Assembly: GCF_041734735.1 (NCBI RefSeq)
Contig: NC_134903.1
Span: 2,441,828-2,505,827, forward strand
Source: Babylonia areolata
Taxonomy: Eukaryota > Mollusca > Gastropoda > Neogastropoda > Buccinidae
DNA length: 64,000 bases
Direction of reading: 5' to 3'
Shown: positions 53,901 through 63,902 of the stretch, one piece after another
How the letters are laid out: every line of letters starts with the position of its first letter
Position numbering within the stretch: position 1 is the stretch's first letter
Position numbers and translations under genes: made by a program
The notes under the pieces: generated by a model
Databases searched by the model: none
The model's input: only the letters and a program-made list of their open reading frames with translations
Told to the model about the DNA's origin: nothing

Positions 53901-54510
53901 CAATAAAGGATCCTGGAGATGTAATAGAAACTCTATTCACCCATAAACTAAAGATTCTTTTAATGAACCATCCTGAACCTTCATTTGTAAAATTTTCTAT
54001 TTTTAACAAAATCTGTTTTATTTGTTTTTCAATATCTTGATCATCAACAACATCAATAATACTTTGATATTCCGATCGAAATACAGCTACAGTAGTATCA
54101 TCATTTTTAATTTGACCAAACTCCACCGTTAAAACAATATTTTGTTTGGTCAGTGGAATAGCTCTTTGGTTAATAGTGTCCACTTTACTCATCATAAACG
54201 AAAGCGGATCTATTTCATTTGGAAGAGCTGCAAGTTTATAATTTTTAATAATACTACCAAACTCCTCCGTGGATTCAGCTTTATGTTGTAGTTGACGTAT
54301 ATTTTTAATAAGTTCATCTTTTTTCATTCTACTAAAACCACGAATTTTGAGCTTTCGTGCGATATCTTTAAGCGTAGCATTGGTCTCCCCCTCCAAAGCA
54401 TCAAACCCCAGTGCTTTAATCAACTCAGTTTTATTCATAGATTCATGATTAGGAATCTCTTTTCTTGAAGCGAGATCACGGTAATACTTTTCAGAATACC
54501 GTTGCACCAT
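50908..54510 (-). CDS. Protein-primed family B DNA polymerase, 1200 aa
   Basis: Replicates the element from its terminal repeats. The open frame reaches 54588, but I prefer the ATG at 54508-54510 because bases 54513-54553 match the promoter module of the next gene. Counted from the longer start, the parts are: helical SAP-like motifs (about 45-115, LKIRGFSRMKKDELIKNI), exonuclease motif DVIYADFEAICKE (about 420), a CWICRG...DHDHITG...ASCNL zinc/endonuclease-VII-like module (about 515-545), GYDSHAI (about 570), polymerase A YLDANNLYGWAM (about 810), B NNSVFGKTMEN (about 975) and C YTDTDSF (about 1070). Confidence 0.95.
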   Translation of the reverse strand: MVQRYSEKYYRDLASRKEIPNHESMNKTELIKALGFDALEGETNATLKDIARKLKIRGFSRMKKDELIKNIRQLQHKAESTEEFGSIIKNYKLAALPNEIDPLSFMMSKVDTINQRAIPLTKQNIVLTVEFGQIKNDDTTVAVFRSEYQSIIDVVDDQDIEKQIKQILLKIENFTNEGSGWFIKRIFSLWVNRVSITSPGSFIESPQWLKNKRAVINIKNKDDQCIRHCLRAHKFPAKANSNLTYSYPSDDGFNFENIDFPTPIKQITRIETQNNIAINVYYLKNKTIERARISKQPTNMERIKLLIIENENGGQHYTYIKNFNRLLSNTNKHKAAMYFCEYCLTGTTSSELLEEHIKRCAQINHKNYSRVEMPSEKTKMIKFTNFQKQMQVSDVIYADFEAICKEIKDDSHSNNTIKESEHIISTYGFVHVRSDGRAYKPQLFRGENAVSHFLEKLQRIYYHTVKELKKPVPIKMTKKDNESFENERVCWICRGELPANDKVRDHDHITGNYRGAAHASCNLKLRIKPDEFVLSVLFHNLKGYDSHAIISELANKGGGRITCIANNKEKYITFSWGRLKFLDSFAFLSSSLDQLAKNLPDDKKFLTRKHFTDEEEFKLVTRKGVFPYEYITDWSKYEDTKLPKKSHFFSKLNNTDISESDHKHAKNVWKKFKCKNLGDYNDLYLVTDVLLLADVFQNFRNTCLRTHNLDPVHYYTLPGMSWDALLKSTGIELELLTDIEQYNMIEAGIRGGISMTVRRYAEANNKYMKDYRPEKTDSYIMYLDANNLYGWAMLQALPTGGFIWDNDANLEKILNHPDDDETGYIVECDIEYPEELHDEHNDYPLAPEKIEIKLENLSPYQRRLREKLEMRGKETRKLVPNLWNKVGYVVHYRNLKLYTQLGMKVTKITKVLKFNQSPWMAPYIMMNTKLRQAATNDADKDLYKLMNNSVFGKTMENIRMRTNIKLFKLDEEDKARKLINKPAYVDHMIINEKLLAIHYKKNKLVLNKPIYIGMAILDLSKYLMYDLYYNHYKKKYGCRLLYTDTDSFILHVECEDFIAGMDDNVHDRSNFPKDHPLYDKSIEKVPGYMKSELGCKPIRQFCGLRSKMYSVVADDGSVIKKAKGIKKCVVKDEIEPDMYKECIDRSVQFTNSMRTFRSYKHKMYTIKQMKTSLSPYDSKRYWLDDGITSYAYGHYGISVS

Positions 54511-54553
54511 TTTTCTCTCTATATATACTATTATATTTTTTTCTCTAATAGGA
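54511..54553 (-). promoter_or_regulatory. Promoter-like module upstream of PolB
   Basis: The minus strand reads CCTATTAGAGAAAA, an AT-rich gap with TATAATAGTATATATAG, and then the ATG. The same string and spacing precede the 122-residue gene at 54941-54982. Two copies at two gene starts argue for a promoter. Confidence 0.65.
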
Positions 54554-54571
54554 TTTTTTTTTACAAGTTGA

Positions 54572-54940
54572 TCAATCTCTGAATCCAATGATTACTCCAC
54601 CAAAGGGTGGAATATACCCTCTTGAATAAGTTTCAAAAGGGTCAATTTCATCATCGTCATCATCATCATCCTCAGAGTCGCTTGAATGTTCTCCACAATC
54701 GGGTATAGGATCAATCTTTTTCTCCATGGGAGGAGGCTTCTCTTTTTTATGCTTACATTTACAACAAATAACATACTTCGTACGTACATAAAGGTTGCAT
54801 TTTATACAAAGTACTGGAAGTGACATTCCTTTTCTATGACATTTAATATGATCTTTACAATAGAGCCCCATGCAAGCTCGACCGCATACTCTATTTGTTT
54901 TAACTTGGGGGTACTCACAAATGTTACGCGGAAAAGGCAT
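54572..54940 (-). CDS. Cysteine-rich small Polinton protein, 122 aa
   Basis: Residues about 8-66 have cysteines and histidines spaced like a double zinc finger (CGRACMGLYCKDHIKCH, CIKCNLYV, CCKCKH). An acidic run (SEDDDDDDDEIDPF) and a short hydrophobic end follow. First gene from the right terminus and upstream of PolB on the same strand; a DNA-binding or regulatory role early in expression is plausible but not shown. Confidence 0.75.
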   Translation of the reverse strand: MPFPRNICEYPQVKTNRVCGRACMGLYCKDHIKCHRKGMSLPVLCIKCNLYVRTKYVICCKCKHKKEKPPPMEKKIDPIPDCGEHSSDSEDDDDDDDEIDPFETYSRGYIPPFGGVIIGFRD

Positions 54941-54982
54941 TATTTTTTCTATATATACAATATAATCTTTTCTCTAATAGGG
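54941..54982 (-). promoter_or_regulatory. Promoter-like module upstream of the Cys-rich gene
   Basis: The minus strand reads CCTATTAGAGAAAAGATTAT followed by TGTATATATAG and the ATG, matching the module at 54511-54553. Confidence 0.65.
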
Positions 54983-55078
54983 TGATCACAATCTTCGCGC
55001 GCGCGGGAAGCAGGCTGTGCGCGGGACCACTCCCACTACACACGCCGTGCGGTCGCTAGCACACACGGGGAACGGGGC
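54983..55078. other. GC-rich spacer inside the Polinton right end
   Basis: Unlike the AT-rich element, this about 95 bp holds CGCGCGCGCGGG and GCACACACGGGGAACGGGGC. No counterpart at the left end. No gene. Confidence 0.7.
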
Positions 55079-55435
55079 GACCGTTTCGCTCTCCATACAC
55101 GTAACTGGTTATAACTGGTTTTAACTAGATTTTTTTTATGATGCTTGAGGGCGGTATTGCGCGGTTTTGGGCTGGGGTCGGTTGTATATAGAACCCCCAT
55201 GACCGTTTCGCTCCCCCATACACATATCCAACCATTTTTTTTTTTTTTTTATCTTGTGATTTGGCTCTCCATACACATATAACTTGTTTTAACTATATAT
55301 TTTTTTTTATGCTTGAGGGTCATATTACTCCAACATACACAGGTTTTGATTAAATTTTTTTTATGCTTGAGGGCCTTAACACAAGCTAATACGCCCAAAA
55401 AAGTTGTATATAGAACCCCCATCTCTTATACTACT
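55079..55435 (-). repeat. Polinton right terminal inverted repeat
   Basis: Contains the same modules as the left end (GGGGGTTCTATATACAAC, CCCTCAAGCAT, GAGCGAAACGG, GTGTATGGAG). It carries one more GTGTATGG/GAGC block than the left end, so it is about 75 bp longer. The outer 170 bp are nearly identical to the left repeat. Confidence 0.92.
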
Positions 55436-55440
55436 GTTGT

Positions 55441-56870
55441 TGTTTGTTTTTATTTCCACTCAGAAAACTGGCATGCCTGTTTTATAACACTGGAGCAATG
55501 ATCTCTTCATTCAGGTGTTTTTTCCTCTGGTGAAAAGAGAGAGAAAATCCTATAGCCTTGCACTGTTGTGTCTGTGTACGTGATGGATAATACGTTATTG
55601 TACCCTGTGTGAGGCAGGACCAACTGGAGAGAAGTTATCATCATTTGCATGGCTGTTATCGCCACTTTTTTCTTTCTTTTTTTTTTCCTGGTGTTGGTTC
55701 AATGCTGTTTACACAAAGGCCAGCGCTAGTGATTCCTTCGGTCAGAGAAACTGACTTGATTTTTGTTAGGGGTTTGCCATTGGAGGTATTGATTATCTCT
55801 GATTTATTGGCAGATGCATGCAAAAACACTGTCTATCAAGTGGAATACTTGTGTTTAGGTCTTCAGTATCACTGATTTTGGTATTTGTCAAGACATGTTT
55901 CAGGTTTGATTTATCTGATTATGGCAATTTCATTGTCATTATTTAAGTACGAAAAAGTAGAAGAATAAAATGTGAAAACAAATGGATAAATAATGGGGGT
56001 TTTTTTGTCATTGGCTTGAGAAAGCCTTGTATATCTCCTGCCAACCATAAGTGACATGTATATCTCCTGCCAACCATAAGTGACAATGTGTCCTCTGATC
56101 ACTGATGAAATTCATTCACTTTGTATTGTGTCAGTGTCAGATGCTTTTGTTTATGTTTTTTTCCTTCTTCCTTTTTTTCACACTGTGAAACTCAGTTTTG
56201 TTGTCAGCTTTCAATCTGAAATGCTCATGTCATTATGAATATTACAGATATTTGTAATACCAGTGAACTGGATTTTTTTTTTTTGTTCTTCTTCCCCCCC
56301 CGCCCCCCCCCCCCCCCCCCTCCCCTTTTTTTTTCCAAGTTGTAATGTCCCCATTATAACCATTCTTGTCTGAGTTAGAGAAGAACACTTCTTTGTTGTG
56401 TTATGTTATTCACTGTCTGGAATTCATGTTAATTAAGAAATAAATGATTGTGAACTTGAGCAGCATGTGCATGTGTGTGAACATTCTTTGTGCGCAAAGG
56501 TGAGTTTGTGTGCATGGCCAGTGAACAGGTGAGAAAGGGGACAGAGCAGTGGTGTGTACAGATTTCTATGTAAAATGATTTGTTGGAGAGATTTTACATG
56601 CCCACTTGCAAAAACCTGACCCTCTTACAAGCTGCTGAAGCTCGTTGAACATGACCCATTTCCATTATTGTTTTATTCCAATCACTGATTTTGCCTTCTG
56701 TATATCTCTCCTTGAGAATATTTTGTTTGATTGTTTTATTTTATTTAAGGTTAATGTTTTATACATTCCTGGGATAGGCTCTCAAAACCTGACTGGCTCA
56801 TTGGGTTTGCATTACGCAAGGCATCTGCTCCTTTTTTCTGTGTATCTTTTAAACAGATATGGTGCCGCAC
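55441..56870. other. Downstream sequence, no gene seen
   Basis: A 29-bp duplication (GTATATCTCCTGCCAACCAT) at 56026-56083, a C-rich run at 56296-56330 and an AATAAA at 56441-56446 followed by a TG-rich stretch. The last could be a polyadenylation site of an unknown transcript. Confidence 0.45.
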
Positions 56871-57232
56871 TGACGGGCGCAATAGCCGAGTGGTTAAAGC
56901 GTTGGACTGTCAATCTGAGGGTCCCGGGCTTGAATCACGGTGACGGCGCCTTGTGGATAAAGGGTGGAGATTTTTACGATCTCCCAGGTCAACATATGTG
57001 CAGACCTGCTAGTGCCTGAACCCCCTTCTTGTGTATATGCAAGCAGAAGATCAAATACGCACGTTAAAGATCCTGTAATCCATATCAGCGTTCGGTGGGT
57101 TATGGAAACAAGAACATACCCAGCATGCATACCCCCGAAAACGGAGTATGGCTGCCTACATGGTGGGGTAAAAACGGCCATACACGTAAAAGCCCACTCG
57201 TGTGCATACGAGTGAACACAGAAGAAGAAGAA
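56871..57232 (+). mobile_element. SINE A, full-length, young copy
   Basis: Flanked by GGTGCCGCAC at 56861-56870 and 57233-57242. Head, body marker and GAAGAAGAAG tail are intact. Among the least diverged copies. Confidence 0.94.
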
Positions 57233-57369
57233 GGTGCCGCACACATGGATCCATCTGTGTCCTTTGATGCCTCCATTAAACTGAAACTGAAATTGTCTGT
57301 CCACTGACAAACACATTTGAACCTACACACAGGTACATTGATGACGTACAGCGGCAGAATGATCAGGAA

Positions 57370-57728
57370 GCAGAACTGCCACTACAGTGTCTGTGAGGGT
57401 CTGGTTCAAATCCCTGTCTCCCCCTTTCTCTCAAATTTGATAGAAAATCAAACTGAGCATCTAGTTGTTTGGATGAGATGATAAAACTGGGGTCCTGTGT
57501 GCAGCACACACTCGGTGCTCTGAAGAGGAATCCATGGCAACGAAAGTGCTGTCCTCTGGCAAAATTCTGCAGAGGAAATCCACTGGGATTGGCATACACA
57601 TGTATACATGCATGCACTCAAGGCCTGACTAGCATGTTGGGTGATGCTGCTGGCCAGGCAGAAAAGGCGTAGTGTGTATGGATTTGTCCAAACACAGTGG
57701 CACCTCCTTAACAAACTGAAACGTTCCA
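57370..57728 (+). mobile_element. SINE B, near-full-length
   Basis: B-box-like GGTTCAAATCC near 57410, GATGAGATGATAAAAC, GGCAACGAAAGTGCTGTCC, then 3' module ACTCAAGGCCTGACTAGC and an end near AACAAACTGAAACG. This copy is the best guide to the family's unit length (about 350 bp). Confidence 0.8.
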
Positions 57729-57769
57729 CCTTTCATCAGTCCTCAAACATGCACTGAACCACACGTGCG

Positions 57770-58640
57770 CCATTTCATTCTTCCAACCAATTATTATGAG
57801 CTTGCACATGCTCACTGAACCCTACTGCAGCCTCCAGATGTATTTTAGAGTTAAACGACCCTCACTGAACCCTACTGCAGCCTCCAGATGTATTTTAGAG
57901 TTAAACGACCCTCACTGAACCCTACTGCAGCCTCCCGATGTAATTTTAAACAACCCTCAACGAACCCTACTGCAGCCTCCAGATGTATTTTAGAGTTAAA
58001 CGACCCTCACTGAACCCTACTGCAGCCTCCAGATGTATTTTAGAGTTAAACGACCCTCACTGAACCCTACTGCAGCCTCCCGATGTAATTTTAAACAACC
58101 CTCAACGAACCCTACTGCAGCCTCCAGATGTATTTTAGAGTTAAACGACCCTCACTGAACCCTACTGCAGCCTCCAGATGTATTTTAGAGTTAAACAACC
58201 CTCAACGAACCCTACTGCAGCCTCCAGATGTATTTTAGAGTTAAACGACCCTCACTGAACCCTACTGCAGCCTCCCGATGTAATTTTAAACAACCCTCAA
58301 CGAACCCTACTGCAGCCTCCAGATGTATTTTAGAGTTAAACAACCCTCAACGAACCCTACTGCAGCCTCCCGATGTAATTTACTGCAGCCTCCCGATGTA
58401 ATGTTAGAGTTAAACAACCCTCACTGAACCTTACTGCAGCCTCCCGATGTAATTTTAGAGTTAAACGACCTATTGGCTCACTGAACCCTACTGCAGCCTC
58501 CCGATGTAATTTTAGAGTTAAACGACCCTCACTGAACCCTACTGCAGCCTCCCGATGTAATTTTAGAGTTAAACAACCCTCACTGAACCCTACTGCAGCC
58601 TCCCGATGTAATTTTAGAGTTAAACGACCTATTGGCTTGT
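57770..58640. repeat. ~50-bp minisatellite
   Basis: About 17 units with TGAACCCTACTGCAGCCTCC and TAGAGTTAAACGACCCTCA. Subtypes CAGATGTATTTTAGAG and CCGATGTAATTTTA alternate in a higher-order pattern on the left; the right third is nearly all the second subtype. Confidence 0.94.
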
Positions 58641-58689
58641 GCCCTTTAAGAGCAAGTTGTGCAGTGCTGGGAATTGGTGTCATGAAGAT

Positions 58690-59540
58690 TTTGTGTTTAG
58701 TGAGGAGGGGGAGTCCTGGATGTTTGTCTGGGCATGATGTTGTCTGGTGGTTCAATAGGGAGTCTTGGAGCTTTGCGGTACTTAATGCCTGCCTAATCAT
58801 ACTGTCTGGGCATGATGTTGTCTGGTGGTTCAGTGGGGAGTCTTGGAGCTTTGCGGTACTTAATGCGAGTCTTGGAGCTTTGCGGTACTTAATGCCTGCC
58901 CAATTATACTGTCTGGGCATGATGTTGTCTGGTGGTTCAGTGGGGAGTCTTGGAGCTTTGCGGTACTTAATGCGAGTCTTGGAGCTTTGCGGTACTTAAT
59001 GCCTGCCCAATTATACTGTCTGGGCATGATGTTGTCTGGTGGTTCAATAGGGAGTCTTGGAGCTTTGCGGTACTTAATACCTGCCCAATTATACTGTCTG
59101 GGCATGATGTTGTCTGGTGGTTCAATAGGGAGTCTTGGAGCTTTGCGGTACTTAATACCTGCCCAATTATACTGTCTGGGCATGATGTTGTCTGGTGGTT
59201 CAATAGGGAGTCTTGGAGCTTTGCGGTACTTAATGCCTGCCTAATTATACTGTCTGGGCATGATGTTGTCTGGTGGTTCAATAGGGAGTCTTGGAGCTTT
59301 GCGGTACTTAATGCCTGCCTAATTATACTGTCTGGGCATGATGTTGTCTGGTGGTTCAATAGGGAGTCTTGGAGCTTTGCGGTACTTAATGCCTGCCTAA
59401 TCATACTGTCTGGGCATGATGTTGTCTGGTGGTTCAGTGGGGAGTCTTGGAGCTTTGCGGTACTTGATGCCTGCCTAATTATACTGTCTGGGCATGATGT
59501 TGTCTGGTGGTTCAGTGGGGAGTCTTGGAGCTTTGCGGTT
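58690..59540. repeat. ~78-bp minisatellite
   Basis: About 11 units with GTCTGGGCATGATGTTGTCT and GTCTTGGAGCTTTGCGGTAC. Two positions (58866, 58973) carry an extra short GAGTCTTGGAGC repeat. It lies 50 bp from the previous array but shares no unit. Confidence 0.94.
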
Positions 59541-59689
59541 CCCAGACCATGTTCAGACGGTCAGTCCAGAGTAGGTTACGAAGTCCTCAGTCCACTGGAG
59601 CTCTGTAGTCGTTCCCCACAACATGGTGTTGCTTTGAACAGCATTTGATTAAAACAGGTGGCATTCATCCATACCTGTCCTAAACTTTT

Positions 59690-59935
59690 ACACATGGGGC
59701 AGTGGCCTTATCGCAAGGCTAGGAATCCAGGATCCTGCCCAGGATCAACTGCAAGGGCTGCCATTTTCCCCCTCCCTCCTTTGTGGGTCATGTGGCCTCA
59801 TTGCTACTCTTTCAGATCAGATGATAAGCCAAGGTCGTGTGCAGCATGCACTTCGTACATATGTGAAAAAGAAAAATGCAACAAGAAGTTTGACCCTTAC
59901 AAAGTTACCTAGGAAATCCACTTTGAAGGGGAAAT
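59690..59935 (+). mobile_element. SINE B-related copy, partial
   Basis: Head-like GGGGCAGTGGCCTTATCGCA, body GATCAGATGATAAGCCAAGG, then GGAAATCCACT near 59925, in the order seen in the 57.4-kb SINE B. The 3' module is missing. Confidence 0.6.
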
Positions 59936-60032
59936 GATATCTGCAGACAGGAAAGTTGATCTGAAATGGAGTGAATCTATGAAACCGGTATTGCCTGGGC
60001 AAAATCCACACATGACATAGCCAGATGAGTCA

Positions 60033-60033
<1 letters not shown>

Positions 60034-60110
<77 letters not shown>

Positions 60111-60112
60111 CT
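60034..60112. repeat. TA microsatellite
   Basis: About 39 TA dinucleotides with a single C interruption. Confidence 0.97.
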
Positions 60113-60179
60113 GGAGATTTTTTTCCGAAGTTCTATTGGAGTTTAACAACCTATTGGTGCCTACACCCTTAAGGTCAAG

Positions 60180-60815
60180 TTTGTTTGGCGGGAGTTGTTT
60201 TAGTGGAGGTATTTGTTTGTGTGGCTGGGGTCGTATGTGTTTGGTGGTAGGGGGTTGTTTGTTTGTGTGGTTGGGGTCATATGTGTTTGGTGGTAGGGGG
60301 GTTGTTTGTTTGTGTGACTGGGGTCATATGTGTTTGGTGGCAGGGGGGTTGTTTGTTTGTGTGGTTGGGGTCATATGTGTTTGGTGGCAGGGGGGTTGTT
60401 TGTTTGTGTGGTTGGGGTCATATGTGTTTGGTGGCAGGGGGGTTGTTTGTTTGTGTGACTGGGGTCATATGTGTTTGGTGGCAGGGGGGTTGTTTGTTTG
60501 TGTGGTTGGGGTCATATGTGTTTGGTGGCAGGGGGGTTGTTTGTTTGTGTGGTTGGGGTCATATGTGTTTGGTGGCAGGGGGGTTGTTTGTTTGTGTGGT
60601 TGGGGTCATATGTGTTTGGTGGCAGGGGGGTTGTTTGTTTGTGTGGTTGGTGTCATATGTGTTTGGTGGCAGGGGGGTTGTTTGTGTGGTTGGGGTCATA
60701 TGTGTTTGGTGGTAGGGGGCTGTTTGTTTGTGTGGTTGGGGTCATATGTGTTTGGTGGTAGGGGGCTGTTTGTTTGTGTGGTTGGGGTCATATGTGTTTG
60801 GTGGTAGGGGGGTTG
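60180..60815. repeat. 46-bp G/T minisatellite
   Basis: About 13 units with GGGGTCATATGTGTTTGGTG and GGGGGGTTGTTTGTTTGTGT; GTAG versus GCAG subtypes. Strongly G/T-biased on this strand. Confidence 0.94.
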
Positions 60816-61667
60816 TTATTGTGGTCGGTATGTATGGAGTTGTGTTTGTTGATATTTTAAAGGGGGGTGTATTGGTATGATTTGGGGGTTGTTTGTTTGT
60901 TGTGTTGTGTTGTGTTGTGTTGGTTGTATGTGGGTGGCGTGTTGTGTTGTTGATGTGTTGAGCGCTAACTGTGACTGTATTGTGGTAGAGTGGAGTTAGG
61001 TTTTGTTAGTTTTGTCTTGTATGGGTTGTTTGTTTGCCGGTTCCTGGATCTTGTGTTTGGTTGTTGTTAAGGTTATTATTCTTGTTTGTGTTGTTGTTGT
61101 TGTTGTTGATATCTTTCTGGTGTGGTCGGCGGCAAAGGAGGAAGAGAGCCCGGCGAGAGGGGGAGCGCCAAGCACCCCCAAAAGAACCCCGCGGCGGCGT
61201 CACCCGGGGCACCACCCGCCCCCCCCCATGCAGCGGCCAGACATTCTTCTATATAATATATATAACTCCAGATTATTATTTTGTTGTTGTTGAAATTTTG
61301 TCATTTTAGTATATACAATTCTCAATTAAGTAATTTCTTACACGTCATTAAAATTTTGATATATATAAATATATATATAGAATAATGCTCTTTTTTTTCT
61401 GCAAAGGGAGGCGGAACGGTAACTCAATTTACCATCGAGATTTATGTACCTTTGATTGTTGCTTCCGCCGTGAAAGCACGCTGAGGCAGACGATTTTCAG
61501 TAGACAGCGATACTTCTTAAATTTCCTTAGCAACAATAACCTGGTAAGTTATGTTTACGCTTGTGTTGTTTTTGTGAGTTTCACATGATTTTGTGAATAT
61601 TCTATAGAAGTATTTACTCCCTTTCTTTTCTTTTTCTTGCGAAAGTTGCATTCATTGTGATTATCAG
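60816..61667. other. Mixed sequence; GC block and possible splice donor
   Basis: TGT-rich to 61130, then a GC-rich block (61130-61240, with CCCCGCGGCGGCGTCACCCG), then AT-rich sequence. CAATAACCTG|GTAAGTTATG near 61548 is a strong splice-donor context and could end a first exon or be chance. No coding frame is convincing. Confidence 0.4.
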
Positions 61668-63330
61668 TTGTTATGGGACCAGCGGAACACTACAAACACA
61701 CAAAGACTCGCACTTGAAGGAATGATAAGAGAAATTTTTCTTAGCCCATTAACAACCACATCCCCAACTCGCCTTGGAACAAGACAAGGGGACAGTGACA
61801 GTGTGATCGACATTGCTCTAACATCTCCAAAATTCATAGCAGGAATGAATGCAGGACGCTTCCACATCAAGGCAGTGATCACCTCCAGGTAGTTTCAGTC
61901 AACAGAAACTATCTGGAACGATACGTTGCAGGAACCTTTGCAGATTATTTGAAACGGGTAATGGGGGCGCATTGCTTGATTAGTCTATGAATTTATTTAT
62001 TTTTGTATTAAGCTCAAATTTCCTCGTCTATATTTACATAACTATTTATAAGTTCACTTACTATAATTCAATTTAATTTGCGGTCAGTCAGAAACTATCA
62101 GATAAACTCTGTATGAAGCCACATAATCCATTTCAGTATGAAACCAAAGAGACAACCATCATCGAAAAATTAAGATGCAGAAGAAACAGAAGAACGGCGC
62201 TGAACCGGAAGCAAACTGTTCAGCCCCCATGGTGGAATACTGACACACAGAGAGCCTGGATAGAAAAATATGCAACTGTCAAACATTGGCAGAAAGAAAG
62301 AACAAAGCCTTCTCTGGACAAATAAATTGAAACAAAAATGAAAGAAAAAACCAAAACAGTTTGAAGTCATTGCTCAAGAGGCCAAAAATGACTAGTGGAA
62401 ACAGTTTTGTGAGGCATTCAGTTATGACACAACTTTGACAGAATTCTGGCAATCTTAACATCGCATGGAAGGTAAAACATGCACAACAATAACCCCAGAT
62501 ATGTTAAATACTGATGGAACCAAGCTTAAGACAAATAAAGAAAAAGGATCCACCCTGCTCAAACGGTTCATACAACAGAGTGATCAAAGAAACTTAGATG
62601 AAAAAAAGAAATATGTTTGGGAGTTAAACCAAAAGCTTATGCAGACTGGACCTGATGATGACTTGACAATAGATAATCTAAATGAAGCAATATCTAAATG
62701 GAAGAAAGAATCAGCTCTTGGCCCAGACTAAGTTCGCTACTCAGACGTCAATAACTATCGGAAGAAGACAGAAGCAAACTTTTCAATCTGTATCAAAACA
62801 GTTTCCACAATGGACTGGTCACACAGCTTCTTAAAACCCATACCAAAACAAGGAAAGGACCATCGTCAGGTAAGCGGCTACTGAATCCAGACTATGCAAA
62901 ACATTACTGGAAAGCTCAGGGAATGCATAATAGCCAGGAAACTTGCAAGGGATCTTGAATAGAAGCACATTCTCCCTTCAAATCAAGGTGGTTACAGAAC
63001 AGTAAGTCTACATGGGAAAATGCAGCTGCTTTCGCATATGAGGTATATGAAGGATTTCAAAGAAAAGAAGAAACACTGGCAGTTGCAATCAACCTTGAAG
63101 ATGCCTACAATAAAGTCCAGTTTGTGCACCTCATGGAGCTGCTACTAAGGTATGGAGTAATTTTGACACTGACAAGATGGATAGCAGCAGGGCTTCAGGA
63201 AAGATTCGTTCCTTTTGGAACAACAAAAGACACCAATGGAAACCATGTGATACCTGCTTGACTTTCCTTCAGTGCAGGCCAGAAACAAGTAAGAATGGGT
63301 TAAGACCTTCTTCAGAGCATTAGAAAACCT
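61668..63330 (+). mobile_element. LINE (non-LTR retrotransposon) remnant
   Basis: Order of parts on the plus strand: end of an endonuclease domain (SVIDIALTSPKF, about 61800), linker with the LINE motif PPWWNTDTQRAW (62227), start of the reverse transcriptase (AISKWKKESALGPD, 62690), then EVYEGFQRKEETLAVAINLE then DAYNKVQF and LTRWIAAGLQERFVPFG (63040-63220). Several stops and frame changes interrupt it (for example the TAA after GPD at 62729). No 3' end or YxDD is seen. The clade is uncertain, perhaps Jockey/I-like. Confidence 0.85.
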
Positions 63331-63902
63331 TCAAAACCCACTGCATGATGCAGTTCAGGACAAAAGGCAGCCGTCAAGGACAAGGAAGATCATGTATGGG
63401 GCAAGCAGAAGACACAATCCAGCTAGTATGCTGACTACAAGACCTGAAAGAAACAAAAGAATGAAAGGAAAACCCCGAAAACATATATACACATTTGTAT
63501 ACATGGGGGCTTGGGGTGTATGTGTATGTGCTTGTATTTAAGTATGTGTGTGTGCTTGTGTGTGCATGTGCTTTGGAAGCTGCGATACATAGCCTAAGAA
63601 TGTGTGTGTGGAGGAGGGGGGAGGGAGTGCAGGGTAATTAGGGAGATGGTGTGTGTGTATGTGTTGGGGCTCATGTACGTTTTTGTGCATTTGTTTGTGC
63701 TTTCATATCTGTGGAAACTGCATGTTTGTTGCATATTTGTTATGCATGTGTGTCTGCATGTTTTACATTTATTTGCTTATTTGCCTATTTATGATCATTT
63801 TTATCTGTTTTATTTTTTATTTTTATTATTATTATCATCATCATCATCATCATCATCATTATTATTATCATTATTATTATTATCTTCTTTTTTTTCTATT
63901 TC
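63331..63902. other. No gene seen; TG and ATT runs
   Basis: TG-rich at 63520-63660, then ATT/ATC trinucleotides at 63820-63885 leading into a SINE B 3' module. Confidence 0.55.

Larger units (their letters stand above)
40837..55435. mobile_element. Polinton/Maverick element, apparently whole
   Basis: A 14.6-kb self-synthesising transposon/virus-like element bounded by terminal inverted repeats that begin AGTAGTATAAGAG at each end. Flanking GTTGT (40832-40836 and 55436-55440) may be the target duplication, but both flanks are GTT-repeats. It encodes PolB, integrase, packaging ATPase, major capsid protein, probable penton and eight to ten accessory proteins. A protease was not recognised among its parts. 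About 15 frames are open, no break was noticed, and the outer 170 bp of the two ends are nearly identical, which argues for a recent insertion. Codon and base use (AT-rich, few repeats) differ from the host flanks. Confidence 0.95.

Noticed and set aside
60025-60807. 260-residue Val/Cys/Gly-rich frame after the TA run
   Set aside because: A read-through of the TA microsatellite and the 46-bp array; no gene features.
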